Assembly (NCBI RefSeq): GCF_020102855.1 | Contig: NZ_JADHZD010000014.1 | Coordinates: 1 to 64,000 of the forward strand | DNA length: 64,000 nt | Direction of reading: 5' to 3' | Source: Nocardioides lacusdianchii | GTDB taxonomy: Bacteria > Actinomycetota > Actinomycetes > Propionibacteriales > Nocardioidaceae | Shown here: positions 9,076-17,879 of the stretch, piece after piece | Layout: every line of letters starts with the position of its first letter | How positions within the stretch are numbered: position 1 is the stretch's first letter | Made by a program: the position numbers and the translations under genes | The notes under the pieces: model-generated | What the model saw: only the letters and a program-made list of their open reading frames with translations | The model's database searches: none | Told to the model about the DNA's origin: nothing

Positions 9076-9825
9076 TCAGCTCGAGCGCCGCATCGCCCGT
9101 ACGCCGACCAGCAGCCCGAGTGCCGCCACGACCGCGGCCCCGGCGACACCCTGGGCGACGACGTCCGCCGGCCAGGTGCCCGCGAAGAGGGCGCGGGTCG
9201 CGTCGACGACGTACGTCATCGGGTTGAGCATCGACACGATCTCCAGCCAGCGCGGCGCACCCTCGACCGGGAGCAGGACGCCGGCGGTGAGCAGCGTCGG
9301 GAAGAGCAGCGTTTGCTGGATCGTCCAGAACATCCAGTCCTCGCCCTTCGACGCGAGCGCCAGGGCGAACGACAGCGCGCCGACCCCGATGCTGAAGAGC
9401 GAGAGCAGCGCGGCGCCCGCCAGCACGCCGCCGAGGTGCAGGTCGAAGCTGAAGGGCGTCACGACGGCCACGATGATCGCGACCTGCATCAGCATCGGCA
9501 CGACCTCCTTGAGCGCCCGCCCGACGAGCAGGGCCGGGCGGCCGAGCGGGGAGACGAGCTGACGCTCGTGCGAGCCGGACTGCATCTCCTCCATCAGGTT
9601 GGAGCCGGTGAAGGAGGCGCCCATCAGTGCGGTCATCGCCACGATGCCGGGCACGAACCACTGCAACGCGGACCCGCTGCCGGCCATCTCGGGCAGGAGG
9701 GGGGCGAAGAGGCCGAGGAAGACCAGCGGCTGGATCATCGCGAAGACGACGGCGAGCGGCTCGCGCCAGACCGGCTTGAGCTCGCGGTTCATCACGTTGA
9801 CGGTGTCACTCACGAAGGTGCTCAT
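9076..9825 (-). CDS. ABC-2 type transporter permease
   Basis: A 249-residue membrane protein with six predicted helices and the ABC-2 permease pattern: MSTFVSDTVNVMNRELKPVW at the cytoplasmic N-terminus, VFAMIQPLVFLGLFAPLL, then the GSHERQLVSPLGRPALLVGR coupling loop and the late MLNPMTYVVDATRALF motif. With the ATPase just upstream (ATGA overlap) it forms a drug- or lipid-type exporter of the DrrA/DrrB kind. The substrate cannot be told from sequence. Confidence 0.88.
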   Translation of the reverse strand: MSTFVSDTVNVMNRELKPVWREPLAVVFAMIQPLVFLGLFAPLLPEMAGSGSALQWFVPGIVAMTALMGASFTGSNLMEEMQSGSHERQLVSPLGRPALLVGRALKEVVPMLMQVAIIVAVVTPFSFDLHLGGVLAGAALLSLFSIGVGALSFALALASKGEDWMFWTIQQTLLFPTLLTAGVLLPVEGAPRWLEIVSMLNPMTYVVDATRALFAGTWPADVVAQGVAGAAVVAALGLLVGVRAMRRSS

Positions 9826-10841
9826 GCTGCGACCTCGCTCTCGAGGGGGGTGGTGTCGGACGGGGTGGACTGGGCCTCGCGCAGGCTGCGGCCGGTGAGG
9901 TCGAGGAAGACGTCGTCGAGGGTCGGGCGCGCGACCTCGACCCGTGTGGGGCGTACGCCGTCCGCGCCGAGGTCCGCCAGCAGCTCACCGACCATCGCGG
10001 AGCCGTCCCTCACCCGGAGGTCCACCGAGAGATCGTCGACCTCGACGCGGGAGTCCGGCACCCGCTCGAGGCGGGAGGCGGCCCGGGCGGCGTCCGCCGG
10101 CGAGGAGAACCCGACCCGCACGAGATCGCCGAGCCCGCTCTTGAGGCGGGCCGCGGAGTCGTCGGCGATGACGCGGCCGTGGTCGACCACGATCACGCGA
10201 CCGGCGAGGGCGTCGGCCTCCTCGAGGTAGTGGGTGGTCAGCACGACGGTGCTCCCGGTCTCGGCGTGCAGCCGCTGGACGAGGTGCTGGAGGTTGGCCC
10301 GGTTCTGCGGGTCGAGCCCGGTCGACGGCTCGTCGAGGAACAGCACCCGCGGAAGGTGCACGAGCCCCATCGCGATGTCGAGGCGCCGTCTCTGGCCGCC
10401 GGAGAGCGAGGAGACCTTGCGGTCGGCGACCGCCGCGAGGTCGAGGTCGGTGACGAGCTCCTCGGCCCGCCGGTGCGCGTCGGCGCGGGAGAGCCCGTGG
10501 GCGCGGCCCTGGCTGACGAGCTCGTCGCGCCCGAGCTGGCGCTGGCCGGCGCCGTTGCCCTGGCCGACGAAGCCGATGGCACGGCGTACGTCGCGCTGGC
10601 CGGTGACCACGTCGTGCCCGGCGACGCTCGCCGAGCCGGAGGTGGGCGGGATGAGGGTGGTGAGCATGCGGAGCGTGGTGGACTTCCCGGCCCCGTTGGG
10701 CCCGAGGAAGGCGACCAGCTCGCCCTGCCCGATCTCGAGGTCGAGGTCGGTGACGGCCTCGACGGTCTGCTTGCGCGAGGTGAAGTGGCGGGTGAGGCCA
10801 CGGGTCACGATCGCCGGTCCGGTGTGGTTGTGATGGGTCAT
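9822..10841 (-). CDS. ABC transporter ATP-binding protein (DrrA-like)
   Basis: A 339-residue ATPase starting at ATG 10841. It shows Walker A GPNGAGKST, signature LSGGQRRRLDIAMG, Walker B RVLFLDEPSTGLDP and the switch His in VVLTTHYLEEAD. The 100-residue C-terminal extension, ending near DDVFLDLTGRSLRE, is typical of the DrrA/CcmA type exporters. A -10 box TAGCGT (10854-10849, minus strand) lies 7 nt before the ATG, so the operon is probably leaderless. It is divergent from a WYL regulator, the likely controller. Confidence 0.9.
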   Translation of the reverse strand: MTHHNHTGPAIVTRGLTRHFTSRKQTVEAVTDLDLEIGQGELVAFLGPNGAGKSTTLRMLTTLIPPTSGSASVAGHDVVTGQRDVRRAIGFVGQGNGAGQRQLGRDELVSQGRAHGLSRADAHRRAEELVTDLDLAAVADRKVSSLSGGQRRRLDIAMGLVHLPRVLFLDEPSTGLDPQNRANLQHLVQRLHAETGSTVVLTTHYLEEADALAGRVIVVDHGRVIADDSAARLKSGLGDLVRVGFSSPADAARAASRLERVPDSRVEVDDLSVDLRVRDGSAMVGELLADLGADGVRPTRVEVARPTLDDVFLDLTGRSLREAQSTPSDTTPLESEVAA

Positions 10842-10904
10842 GCGGACGACGCTAGGGAGCCATGCGGTCAGTTCCTGTCCGCATGAAGACCTATCTTGGA
10901 CGGC
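10842..10904. promoter_or_regulatory. Divergent promoters with candidate WYL-regulator operator
   Basis: The 63 bp between the ABC exporter and the WYL regulator hold two leaderless -10 boxes: TAGCGT (minus, 10854-10849) and TATCTT (plus, 10892-10897). Between them, 10861-10885 is an inverted repeat with arms CATGCGG and CCGCATG around TCAGTTCCTGT; a further CATGCGG occurs at 10839-10845. The TGTCC/GGTCA content recalls sites bound by YafY-like WYL regulators. Its position would block both promoters. Confidence 0.55.
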
Positions 10905-11864
10905 ATGAGCACGAGTGCGCGGATGCTGCGGCTGCTGTCCCTGCTCCAGACCCACCGCTACTGGCCCGGTCCGGAGCTCTCCGAGCGGCTCGAGGTCAGC
11001 CCGCGGACGCTGCGCCGCGACGTCGACCGCCTGCGCGAGCTGGGCTACACCGTCGACGCGGTGCGCGGCTCCGCCGGTGGCTACCAGCTCCGCGCCGGCG
11101 GCTCGCTGCCCCCGCTCCTGCTCGAGGACGAGGAGGCGGTCGCCATCGCCGTCGGGCTGCGTACGGCGGCGGCCGGCGCGGTCGCCGGCATGGACGGCTG
11201 GTCGGTCCAGGCGCTCTCCAAGGTCCTCTCCCTCATGCCGCCGCGGCTGCGCCGGCAGATGGACGCGGTCGCCTCGCAGACCGAGGCGCCGGCGCCGTGG
11301 GAGGGCGCACCGGTCTTCGACGCCGCCGTGCTCACCACGCTGGCGCAGGCCTGCCGCGACAGCGAGCTGCTCCGCTTCGACTACGCCGCACGCGAGGCCG
11401 AGGTGACCCACCGCCGGGTCGAGCCGCTGCGGCTGGTCTCGCTCGGGCGGCGGTGGTACCTCGTGGCGTACGACCGCGACCGCGCGGACTGGCGCAGCTT
11501 CCGCCTCGACCGCATCTCCGCGCCGGACCCCACCGGCCAGCGGTTCCGCCCGCGCGACCTCCCCGCCGCAGACGCCCTCGCCTTCGTGCAGCAGGGCATC
11601 CGTCGGATGCCGCAGCGCCACGCCGTACGCGTGCGGCTGGCGATGGGCGCCGACGACCTCGCCGCGTCGGTGGGTCGCTGGGGGACCGTGATCCCCGACG
11701 GTGACGGCTGCGTCCTGGAGATGAACGTCGACGACCTCGACTGGCCGGTCATGGTGCTGGCCGCGTCCGGCGCCGACTTCACCGTCGAGTCCCCGCCCGA
11801 GCTGGCGGAGCGGGTGGCCGAGGTGGGCGTGCGGTTCTCGCGGGTGGGCGCGGTCCCCGCGTGA
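10905..11864 (+). CDS. WYL-domain transcriptional regulator (YafY-like)
   Basis: A 319-residue regulator. Residues 5-60 are a winged helix-turn-helix (RLLSLLQTHRYWPGPELSERL, SPRTLRRDVDRLRELGY). A WYL domain follows (RVEPLRLVSLGRRWYLVAYD at about residues 170-190), then a WCX C-terminal region. WYL domains sense nucleotides or nucleic acid in other systems, so a small-ligand switch is plausible. The ATG at 10905 has TATCTT 7 nt upstream and no ribosome-binding site, consistent with leaderless translation. It is divergent from the ABC exporter it probably regulates. Confidence 0.88.
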   Translation: MSTSARMLRLLSLLQTHRYWPGPELSERLEVSPRTLRRDVDRLRELGYTVDAVRGSAGGYQLRAGGSLPPLLLEDEEAVAIAVGLRTAAAGAVAGMDGWSVQALSKVLSLMPPRLRRQMDAVASQTEAPAPWEGAPVFDAAVLTTLAQACRDSELLRFDYAAREAEVTHRRVEPLRLVSLGRRWYLVAYDRDRADWRSFRLDRISAPDPTGQRFRPRDLPAADALAFVQQGIRRMPQRHAVRVRLAMGADDLAASVGRWGTVIPDGDGCVLEMNVDDLDWPVMVLAASGADFTVESPPELAERVAEVGVRFSRVGAVPA

Positions 11865-11908
11865 GGCCGCCGACCCAGCCGCTCGCCGCTCGGCTCCGAA
11901 CCCCTCCC

Positions 11909-12742
11909 ATGCGCCGTCGTACGCTGCTCGCCCTGCCCGCACTCGGGCTGGTCCCGTCCGCGCTGCTGAGCGCCTGCTCCGAGGAGTTCTCCGTGTCCGA
12001 CACCGCCCCCGGTCCGACCTCGGCGCCGGAGGGGGCCGAGCTGATCACCTACGGCGACGACCCGTCCCAGGTCGTCGAGCTGCACCGCCCCGACGGGGCT
12101 TCCCGCGGCGTGGTCGTGGTGATCCACGGCGGGTTCTGGAAGTCGGCGTACGACCTCACGCTCGGCCAGCCGCTGGCCCGCTCGCTCGCGGCCGAGGGCT
12201 GGACCGCCTGGAACATCGAGTACCGCCGCGTCGGCAACGGTGGCGGCACCCCGCAGACCTTCGACGACGTCGCGGCCGCGATCGACGCCCTCGCCGACGT
12301 GGAGGACCTCGACACCTCGACCGTCGTCACCCTCGGCCACTCCGCCGGCGGTCACCTGGCCGTGTGGGCGGCGGGTCGCGAGGCGCCCCGCGTCGCGGTC
12401 ACCCACGCCATCTCCCAGGCCGGCGTCCTCGACCTCGTCATGTCCGAGCGGATGGGTCTCGGGGGTGGTGCCGCCGCCTCGTTGCTCGGCCACGAGCCCG
12501 GCCCCGACGACGCCCAGTGGGACCCCCAGCAGCAGATCCCGCTCGACGTGCCGGTGTGGTGCGTGCACGGCATCGACGACGCGATCGTCCCGCTCGGTCA
12601 GTCCGAGGGCTACGTCGTCGACGCGCAGGCGGCGGGCGCGCAGGCCGAGATCGTGCGGGTGGAGGGCGACCACTTCGTCGTCATCGACCCCGAGAGCCAG
12701 GCGTGGACCGCAACGCTGGAGATCCTCGACTCGATCGCCTGA
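11909..12742 (+). CDS. Lipoprotein alpha/beta hydrolase (esterase/BD-FAE-like)
   Basis: A 277-residue secreted hydrolase. The N-terminus MRRRTLLALPALGLVPSALL ends in the lipobox LLSAC, so it is probably exported (twin Arg present) and lipid-anchored. The enzyme core has the oxyanion motif VVVIHGGFW, nucleophile Ser in TLGHSAGGHLA, acid Asp in VPVWCVHGIDD and His in VEGDHFVV. This fits the BD-FAE/kynurenine formamidase-like group of alpha/beta hydrolases. ATG 11909 is chosen because the signal peptide then starts properly; GTG 11861 is possible. Confidence 0.8.
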   Translation: MRRRTLLALPALGLVPSALLSACSEEFSVSDTAPGPTSAPEGAELITYGDDPSQVVELHRPDGASRGVVVVIHGGFWKSAYDLTLGQPLARSLAAEGWTAWNIEYRRVGNGGGTPQTFDDVAAAIDALADVEDLDTSTVVTLGHSAGGHLAVWAAGREAPRVAVTHAISQAGVLDLVMSERMGLGGGAAASLLGHEPGPDDAQWDPQQQIPLDVPVWCVHGIDDAIVPLGQSEGYVVDAQAAGAQAEIVRVEGDHFVVIDPESQAWTATLEILDSIA

Positions 12743-12776
12743 GCCGGTCGTGGCCACCGGGGGCTAGCCTCGCCCC

Positions 12777-13118
12777 GTGCCCGCTCGCCTCAGGAAGCTC
12801 ACTCCCCCCGACCTCGCGACCGCCCACGCGCAGGGCGACACGAAGGCGCTGGTCAAGCACTACCTCGCGGTCCTCGAGCAGCGCGCGCCCGGCCGGTCGG
12901 TCGAGGTCCGCGTGCCTCCCTTCGCCGCCGTCCAGGTCGTCGAGGGGGTCCGGCACACCCGCGGCACCCCGCCGGCGGTGATCGAGACTGACGCCGACAC
13001 CTGGCTGGCCCTCGCCACCGGGCGTACGACGTGGCACGAGGCGGTCGACGCCGGCACCGTCCGCGCGAGCGGGGAGCGCACCGACCTGTCGGCCTACCTC
13101 CCGCTGGGGGCCCCGTGA
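12777..13118 (+). CDS. Sterol carrier (SCP-2-like) family protein
   Basis: A 113-residue protein matching the actinobacterial bacterial-SCP family often found near purF (Rv0807-like). It has the conserved helix/strand segments RSVEVRVPPFAAVQV, HTRGTPPAVIETDADTWLALATGRTTW and a C-terminal LSAYLPL. A lipid-binding role is assumed from the fold. GTG 12777 has TAGCCT 6 nt upstream, so translation is probably leaderless. Its stop overlaps the GTG of the next gene. In this genome purF is 7.6 kb further on. Confidence 0.78.
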   Translation: MPARLRKLTPPDLATAHAQGDTKALVKHYLAVLEQRAPGRSVEVRVPPFAAVQVVEGVRHTRGTPPAVIETDADTWLALATGRTTWHEAVDAGTVRASGERTDLSAYLPLGAP

Positions 13119-14017
13119 GGGCCGCCGTCGCGACCGAGGAGCTGGCCCGCGCGGTCGGCCCCGTCGACGGCGTGGAGGTCGTGGTCTGGAACGGCGACGG
13201 CCCGCCGCCCGACGGCGAGGTCGAGCTCTGGGTGCCGCACTACGCCACCCGCGCCGACGTCATCGACCGCGGCCACGAGCTGCGCGGCCTGCGTGTGGTG
13301 CAGCTCCAGAGTGCAGGGTACGACGGCGTGGCGGAGCGGCTGCCGGACGGCATCACGTTGTGCAACGCCACCGGCGTGCACGACGACGCGACGGCCGAGC
13401 ACGCGATCGGCCTCGTGCTGGCCAGCCTGCGCGGCATCCCCGAGGCGGTGCGCGGCCACGGACACTGGCAGCCGATGCCCGGACGCCGCTCGCTGGCCGA
13501 CGCGCGCGTGCTCGTCCTCGGCTACGGCTCGATCGGCCGTGCGCTGGCCGAGCGGCTCCTGCCGATGCGGACCACGGTCACCGCCGTCGCCTCGCGCAGG
13601 CGCGACGACGACCTGGTCGGCCGGGTGCGCGGGATCGACGACCTGCCCGAGCTGCTGCCGGAGCAGGACGTGGTGGTCGTGCTCGTCCCGCTGAGCGAGG
13701 CGACGCGCGGGCTCCTCGACGACGACGCCCTCGCGCTGCTCCCGGACGGCGCCCTGGTCGTCAACGTCGCCCGCGGACCCGTCCTCGACACGGAGGCGGT
13801 GCTGCGCCACGCCGGGCGGCTGCGCTTCGCCCTCGACGTCACCGACCCGGAGCCGCTGCCCGACGGGCACCCGCTGTGGTCCGCGCCGGAGGTGCTCATC
13901 ACCCCGCACGTCGCGGGAGGTACGACGGCGATGCTGCCGCGCATGGCAGCGCTCGTCCGCGCCCAGCTCGAGCGGATGGTGGCCGCTGGTGCGCTGGTCA
14001 ACGTCGTGAGCCACTAG
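13115..14017 (+). CDS. D-isomer 2-hydroxyacid dehydrogenase family protein
   Basis: A 300-residue NAD(P)-dependent dehydrogenase of the PGDH/GHR type. The Rossmann motif is VLVLGYGSIGRALA. The catalytic triad is visible as Arg in VNVARGPVLD, Glu in DVTDPEPLP and His in ITPHVAGGT. It starts at a GTG overlapping the stop of the sterol-carrier gene. It is slightly short for the family, with a compact substrate domain. The substrate is not evident; glyoxylate/hydroxypyruvate or another small 2-oxoacid is likely. Confidence 0.85.
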   Translation: MRAAVATEELARAVGPVDGVEVVVWNGDGPPPDGEVELWVPHYATRADVIDRGHELRGLRVVQLQSAGYDGVAERLPDGITLCNATGVHDDATAEHAIGLVLASLRGIPEAVRGHGHWQPMPGRRSLADARVLVLGYGSIGRALAERLLPMRTTVTAVASRRRDDDLVGRVRGIDDLPELLPEQDVVVVLVPLSEATRGLLDDDALALLPDGALVVNVARGPVLDTEAVLRHAGRLRFALDVTDPEPLPDGHPLWSAPEVLITPHVAGGTTAMLPRMAALVRAQLERMVAAGALVNVVSH

Positions 14018-14027
14018 CCTCCGCACC

Positions 14028-14834
14028 ATGCACGTGAGCTCCCTCGGATTCCGCACCGACCTCGCCCTGCTGACCGCCTCCGGCAGCATCGTGGAGGACC
14101 GCGGCACGCACCTCGTCGTCCGCTCGCCCGACAACCCGTCCTACTTCTGGGGCAACTTCATCCTGCTCGCGCAGCCGCCCGTCCCCGGCGGCGAGCGCGA
14201 GGTGGTCGGCGCCTTCCACACCGAGTTCCCGCTGGCCGACCACGTCAGCATCGGCATCGACACCGCCGACCTCACCGACGACGCCCGGGCGGCCTTCGAG
14301 GCCGCCGGCATGAGCGTGGACGTCGACACCGTGCTGACAGCGTCCGCACTGGTGGCGCCTCGCGAGGTCGAGGCCGAGGTCCGCGCCCTCGACGGCGACG
14401 ACGACTGGGAGGCGCGCGCCCGGCTCAGCCAGCAGCTCTACCCGCAGACGTCCGAGGAGGCCTTCATGACCTTCGCGCGGCAGAAGAACGTCCAGGAGCG
14501 CCGCCTCGTCGACGCCGGTCGCGGGCAGCGCTTCGGCGCCTTCGTCGACGGCACGCTGGTGTCCACCGCGGGTGCCTTCGTCACCGAGGACGGCGTGGCC
14601 CGCTTCCAGAGCGTCGAGACCCACCCCGACCACCGTCGCAAGGGTCTGGCCGCGGCCGTCGTCCACGCCGCCGGGCAGCACGCGCTCGACCGGCTCGGCG
14701 TACGCACCCTCGTGATCGTCGCCGACACCGACGGCGAGGCCATCGGGATCTATCGCCGCCTGGGCTTCGCCGACGCGGGGCGTCAGCTCGGGATGGAGAG
14801 GCGCAGCGGCGAGTGGGCGAGTCTCGACGGCTGA
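14028..14834 (+). CDS. GNAT family N-acetyltransferase
   Basis: A 268-residue protein with a C-terminal GNAT domain: the acetyl-CoA loop is in VETHPDHRRKGLAAAVV (about residues 197-213), followed by VRTLVIVADTDGEAIGIYRRLGF. The N-terminal 130 residues (FRTDLALLTASGSIVEDRGTH, NPSYFWGNFILL) look like a degenerate second GNAT-type half, as in mycothiol-synthase-like doubles. A -10 box TAGCCT ends 7 nt before the ATG and overlaps the previous stop codon. The acceptor is unknown. Confidence 0.8.
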   Translation: MHVSSLGFRTDLALLTASGSIVEDRGTHLVVRSPDNPSYFWGNFILLAQPPVPGGEREVVGAFHTEFPLADHVSIGIDTADLTDDARAAFEAAGMSVDVDTVLTASALVAPREVEAEVRALDGDDDWEARARLSQQLYPQTSEEAFMTFARQKNVQERRLVDAGRGQRFGAFVDGTLVSTAGAFVTEDGVARFQSVETHPDHRRKGLAAAVVHAAGQHALDRLGVRTLVIVADTDGEAIGIYRRLGFADAGRQLGMERRSGEWASLDG

Positions 14835-14857
14835 GACACGCGTCCTAGGGTGTCGGT

Positions 14858-16201
14858 ATGACTGACATCACCGCTCGCCTCGCCGAGGTCATGCCCGGCA
14901 TCCGCCGCGACCTCGAGGACCTGGTCCGCATCGAGTCGGTCTCCGCCGACCCGGCCCGCGCCGGCGAGGTCGAGCGCAGCGCCGAGGCCACCCGTGACCT
15001 GTTCGCCGCCGAGGGCTTCGAGACCGAGATCGTCCGCGCGTACGACGACGCCCCGCCGGCCGTGATCGCGAAGAAGGCCGGCCCCGAGGGTGCGCCGACC
15101 GTGCTGCTCTACGCCCACCACGACGTGCAGCCCGAGAACGACCACGCCGACTGGGACTCCCCGCCGTGGGAGCCCACCGAGCGGGGCGACCGCCTCTACG
15201 GGCGCGGTGCCGCGGACGACAAGGCCGGCATCGCCGCCCACCTCGGCGCGGTCCGGATCTTCGGCGACGACCTGCCGGTCAACCTGGTGATGTTCATCGA
15301 GGGCGAGGAGGAGGTCGGCTCCGACACCCTCGTCGAGCTGCTCGAGACCTACAAGGACCGCCTCGAGGCCGACGTCATCGTCATCGCCGACTCGGGCAAC
15401 TGGGACATCGGCGAGCCCGCCCTCACCACCAGCCTGCGCGGGCTGGTGCGCATGGACGTCGAGGTCCGCACGCTGACCCACGCCGTGCACAGCGGCATGT
15501 GGGGCGGGCTGGTGCCCGACTCGATCATGACCCTGAGCCGGGTCATCGCCAGCCTCAACGACGACGCCGGCAACGTCGCCGTCGCGGGCCTGCACTCGGG
15601 CCCCGCCGCCGACGTCGACTACCCCGAGGCCCGCCTGCGCGCGGAGTCCGGCGCGGCCGAGGGCATCGAGTGGATCGGCTCGGGCTCGGTCGTCGAGCGG
15701 CTGTGGACCAAGCCGTCCATCAGCATCACCGGCCTCGACGCCCCGAAGGTCGAGGGCGCCTCCAACACGCTCGTCCCGGCTGCGCGCTGCCGCATCAGCA
15801 TGCGCATCGCGCCCGGCGACACCACCGCCAACGCGGTGCAGTGCCTGCAGGCGCACCTCGAGAAGCACACGCCGTGGGGTGCGACCCTCACCACGACGGT
15901 CGTCGACACCGGCGAGGCGACGCAGATCGACGCCAGCGGTCCGGCGTACGACGCCGCGCGCGCCGCGTTCGCCGAGGCGTGGGACGGCACCGCACCGGTC
16001 GACATGGGCGTCGGCGGCTCGATCCCCTTCATCGCCGAGTTCCTCGAGGCCTTCCCGCAGGCCAGCGTGCTGGTCACCGGCGTGGAGGACCCCGACACCC
16101 GCGCCCACGGCGCCAACGAGGGCCTGCACCTCGCCGAGTTCGAGAAGGTCGTCAAGGCCGAGGCGCTGCTCCTGCGCAACCTCGGCGAGCTCGCACGCTG
16201 A
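14858..16201 (+). CDS. M20 family dipeptidase / metallopeptidase
   Basis: A 447-residue M20-type zinc exopeptidase. Metal and catalytic residues are present: His and Asp in LLYAHHDVQP, the bridging Asp in YGRGAADDKAG, the general-base pair in FIEGEEEVGSD, Asp in VIADSGNWD, and a C-terminal His in THGANEGLH-like form (RAHGANEGLHLAEF). This is the carnosine-dipeptidase/succinyl-diaminopimelate group; substrate specificity is open. TAGGGT ends 6 nt before the ATG, suggesting a leaderless transcript. Confidence 0.9.
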   Translation: MTDITARLAEVMPGIRRDLEDLVRIESVSADPARAGEVERSAEATRDLFAAEGFETEIVRAYDDAPPAVIAKKAGPEGAPTVLLYAHHDVQPENDHADWDSPPWEPTERGDRLYGRGAADDKAGIAAHLGAVRIFGDDLPVNLVMFIEGEEEVGSDTLVELLETYKDRLEADVIVIADSGNWDIGEPALTTSLRGLVRMDVEVRTLTHAVHSGMWGGLVPDSIMTLSRVIASLNDDAGNVAVAGLHSGPAADVDYPEARLRAESGAAEGIEWIGSGSVVERLWTKPSISITGLDAPKVEGASNTLVPAARCRISMRIAPGDTTANAVQCLQAHLEKHTPWGATLTTTVVDTGEATQIDASGPAYDAARAAFAEAWDGTAPVDMGVGGSIPFIAEFLEAFPQASVLVTGVEDPDTRAHGANEGLHLAEFEKVVKAEALLLRNLGELAR

Positions 16202-16253
16202 CCGCCCACCCGAAGGGGCCACTGGGCTGGGTGGGCGTCGGTAGCGTGACGGC

Positions 16254-16721
16254 ATGGCGACCTTCCGTGCCCGCGACCGCTCGTCGGCGGTCCTCCAGTC
16301 CTCGCGCAGCGAGGTGTGGGCGGCACTCACCGACCCCGACCTCATCGCCCGCCTGACGCCGTACGTCACCTCCATCGAGGCCCACGGCGACCGGTGGACC
16401 TGGCGGATGGGCACCATCCCGGTGCTCGGGATCTCCGTGGCCCCGAAGTTCACCGAGGTCATGGAGCTGCACCCCGAGGAGCGGATCGTCTTCACCCACG
16501 ACCCCGAGCAGCCCGACGAGATGACCGCGGTCACCGGCACCTACGACCTCGCCGACCACGGAGACGGCGGCACCGAGGTCAGCATCGACCTCGAGATCGC
16601 CGCCACCCTGCCGCTCCCGGGTCTGGCCCGGATCGCGGTCGAGCGGGTGATGGCCGGGGTGGTCAAGCACATGGGCGCGGTCTTCTCCCGCAACCTGCTC
16701 AAGCACCTGGGGGAGGCGTGA
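16254..16721 (+). CDS. SRPBCC family protein
   Basis: A 155-residue START/SRPBCC-fold protein: RSSAVLQSSRSEVWAALTDP at the start, then the beta-grip strands and a long C-terminal helix (LARIAVERVMAGVVKHMGAV). Such proteins bind hydrophobic ligands in a deep cavity. The next gene (NAD(P)-binding) begins with a GTG that overlaps its stop, so the pair probably acts on a shared small molecule. TAGCGT ends 6 nt before the ATG. Confidence 0.82.
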   Translation: MATFRARDRSSAVLQSSRSEVWAALTDPDLIARLTPYVTSIEAHGDRWTWRMGTIPVLGISVAPKFTEVMELHPEERIVFTHDPEQPDEMTAVTGTYDLADHGDGGTEVSIDLEIAATLPLPGLARIAVERVMAGVVKHMGAVFSRNLLKHLGEA

Positions 16722-17758
16722 GGGTCCTCGTCCTGGGCGCGACCGGCTACGTCGGCTCCCGCCTCGTCCCGCACCTGCTCGAGCGCGGCCACGAGGTCGT
16801 CGCCGCGTCGTCGTCGGTGCCCGACCCGGACCGGTTCGGCTGGGACGAGCGCGTGCGCGCCATCCGCTGCGACGTGACCGACGCCGAGGTCGTCGCCGAG
16901 GCGGTCCGCGACGTCGACGCCGTGGTCTACCTCGTGCACTCCCTCAACCGCTCCGACTTCGGCGACCGCGACCGGCTCGCCGCCGAGGTGGTGGCAGACG
17001 CGGTGGCCGCGAGCGACGTACGCCGCCTCGTCTACCTCTCCGGCCTCGTCCCCGACGTGGCCGAGTCCGAGCTGTCGGCCCACATCGCCTCGCGCCTCGA
17101 GGTCGAGCGGATCCTCCTCGGGTCGGGCACGGACGCCGTCGCGCTGCGCGCCGGCGTGGTGATCGGGGCCGGGTCGACGTCCTTCGAGATCATCCGGCAG
17201 ATCGCGACGCTGTTCCCGGTGCAGCCGGTCCCGCTGTGGATGCACAGCTCCGTGCAGCCGGTCGCGGTCTCCGACGTGCTGCGGGCGATGGACGCCGCGC
17301 TGGCCGAGGACGGCCCCCTCGGCGCCGTCGACGTCGGGGGTCCCGACGTCGTGTCCTACCCCGACCTGATGCGCGCCTGCTCGCGCGCGGTGGGGCTGAC
17401 CCGGCTGCGCGTCCCGGCGCCCGTCGCGCCGATGGGGCTCGTCGGCCTGGGTGCCGCCCTGGCGACCACCGCGCCGTTCCACACGGTCACCGCGCTCATC
17501 GAGTCCCTGCGCCACGACATGGTGTGCCGGCCCGACGCCACTTGGGAGCCGGACGACGGCGGTCCGCTGCTGGGGCTCGAGGAGGCGCTCGGCCTGGCCT
17601 CGACCGAGGCGTACGCCGGTCCCGAGGGCGCGCTGCCCTCGGACCCGGCCTGGACGAGGGGCAACGTGCTGCTGGACCTGGCGCCCCTGCCGGCGTCGAC
17701 GCGCGCCGCGGCCCGGCTCGCCCTCCACCGCGTCCGCGCGGTCCTGCCCGACGGCTGA
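16718..17758 (+). CDS. NAD(P)H-binding SDR/NmrA-like protein
   Basis: A 346-residue atypical short-chain dehydrogenase. The dinucleotide motif VLVLGATGYVGSRLVPHLL is at the very N-terminus, which supports the GTG at 16718, and the strand-4 motif is VDAVVYLVHSLNRSDFGDRD. The catalytic YxxxK is not clearly present, so it may be a binding or epimerase-like protein. The C-terminal 130 residues (PDLMRACSRAVGLTRLRVPAP) resemble complex-I NDUFA9-like and Rv-type NmrA proteins. It is coupled to the SRPBCC gene. Confidence 0.8.
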   Translation: MRVLVLGATGYVGSRLVPHLLERGHEVVAASSSVPDPDRFGWDERVRAIRCDVTDAEVVAEAVRDVDAVVYLVHSLNRSDFGDRDRLAAEVVADAVAASDVRRLVYLSGLVPDVAESELSAHIASRLEVERILLGSGTDAVALRAGVVIGAGSTSFEIIRQIATLFPVQPVPLWMHSSVQPVAVSDVLRAMDAALAEDGPLGAVDVGGPDVVSYPDLMRACSRAVGLTRLRVPAPVAPMGLVGLGAALATTAPFHTVTALIESLRHDMVCRPDATWEPDDGGPLLGLEEALGLASTEAYAGPEGALPSDPAWTRGNVLLDLAPLPASTRAAARLALHRVRAVLPDG

Positions 17759-17879
17759 GGGGCCGTCATCCGGACTGCTCCTTGAATGGTGACACTTCTG
17801 CTGTCACAGTGATGGGGCGGTTCCTGGGGAGGGGCCTCAGCCCGGGAGGTTGCCGGGCCGACCAGATCGGGTGACGCGG

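Noticed and set aside
6600..9149. An 849-codon open frame on the minus strand opposite purL
   Set aside because: It mirrors the purL codon pattern (high GC3 shadow), has no recognisable domain and lies fully inside a certain gene.
13031..13114. Upstream extension of the 2-hydroxyacid dehydrogenase
   Set aside because: The extra residues overlap the sterol-carrier gene in another frame and are Arg/Gly-rich; GTG 13115 matches the family start and couples with the previous stop.
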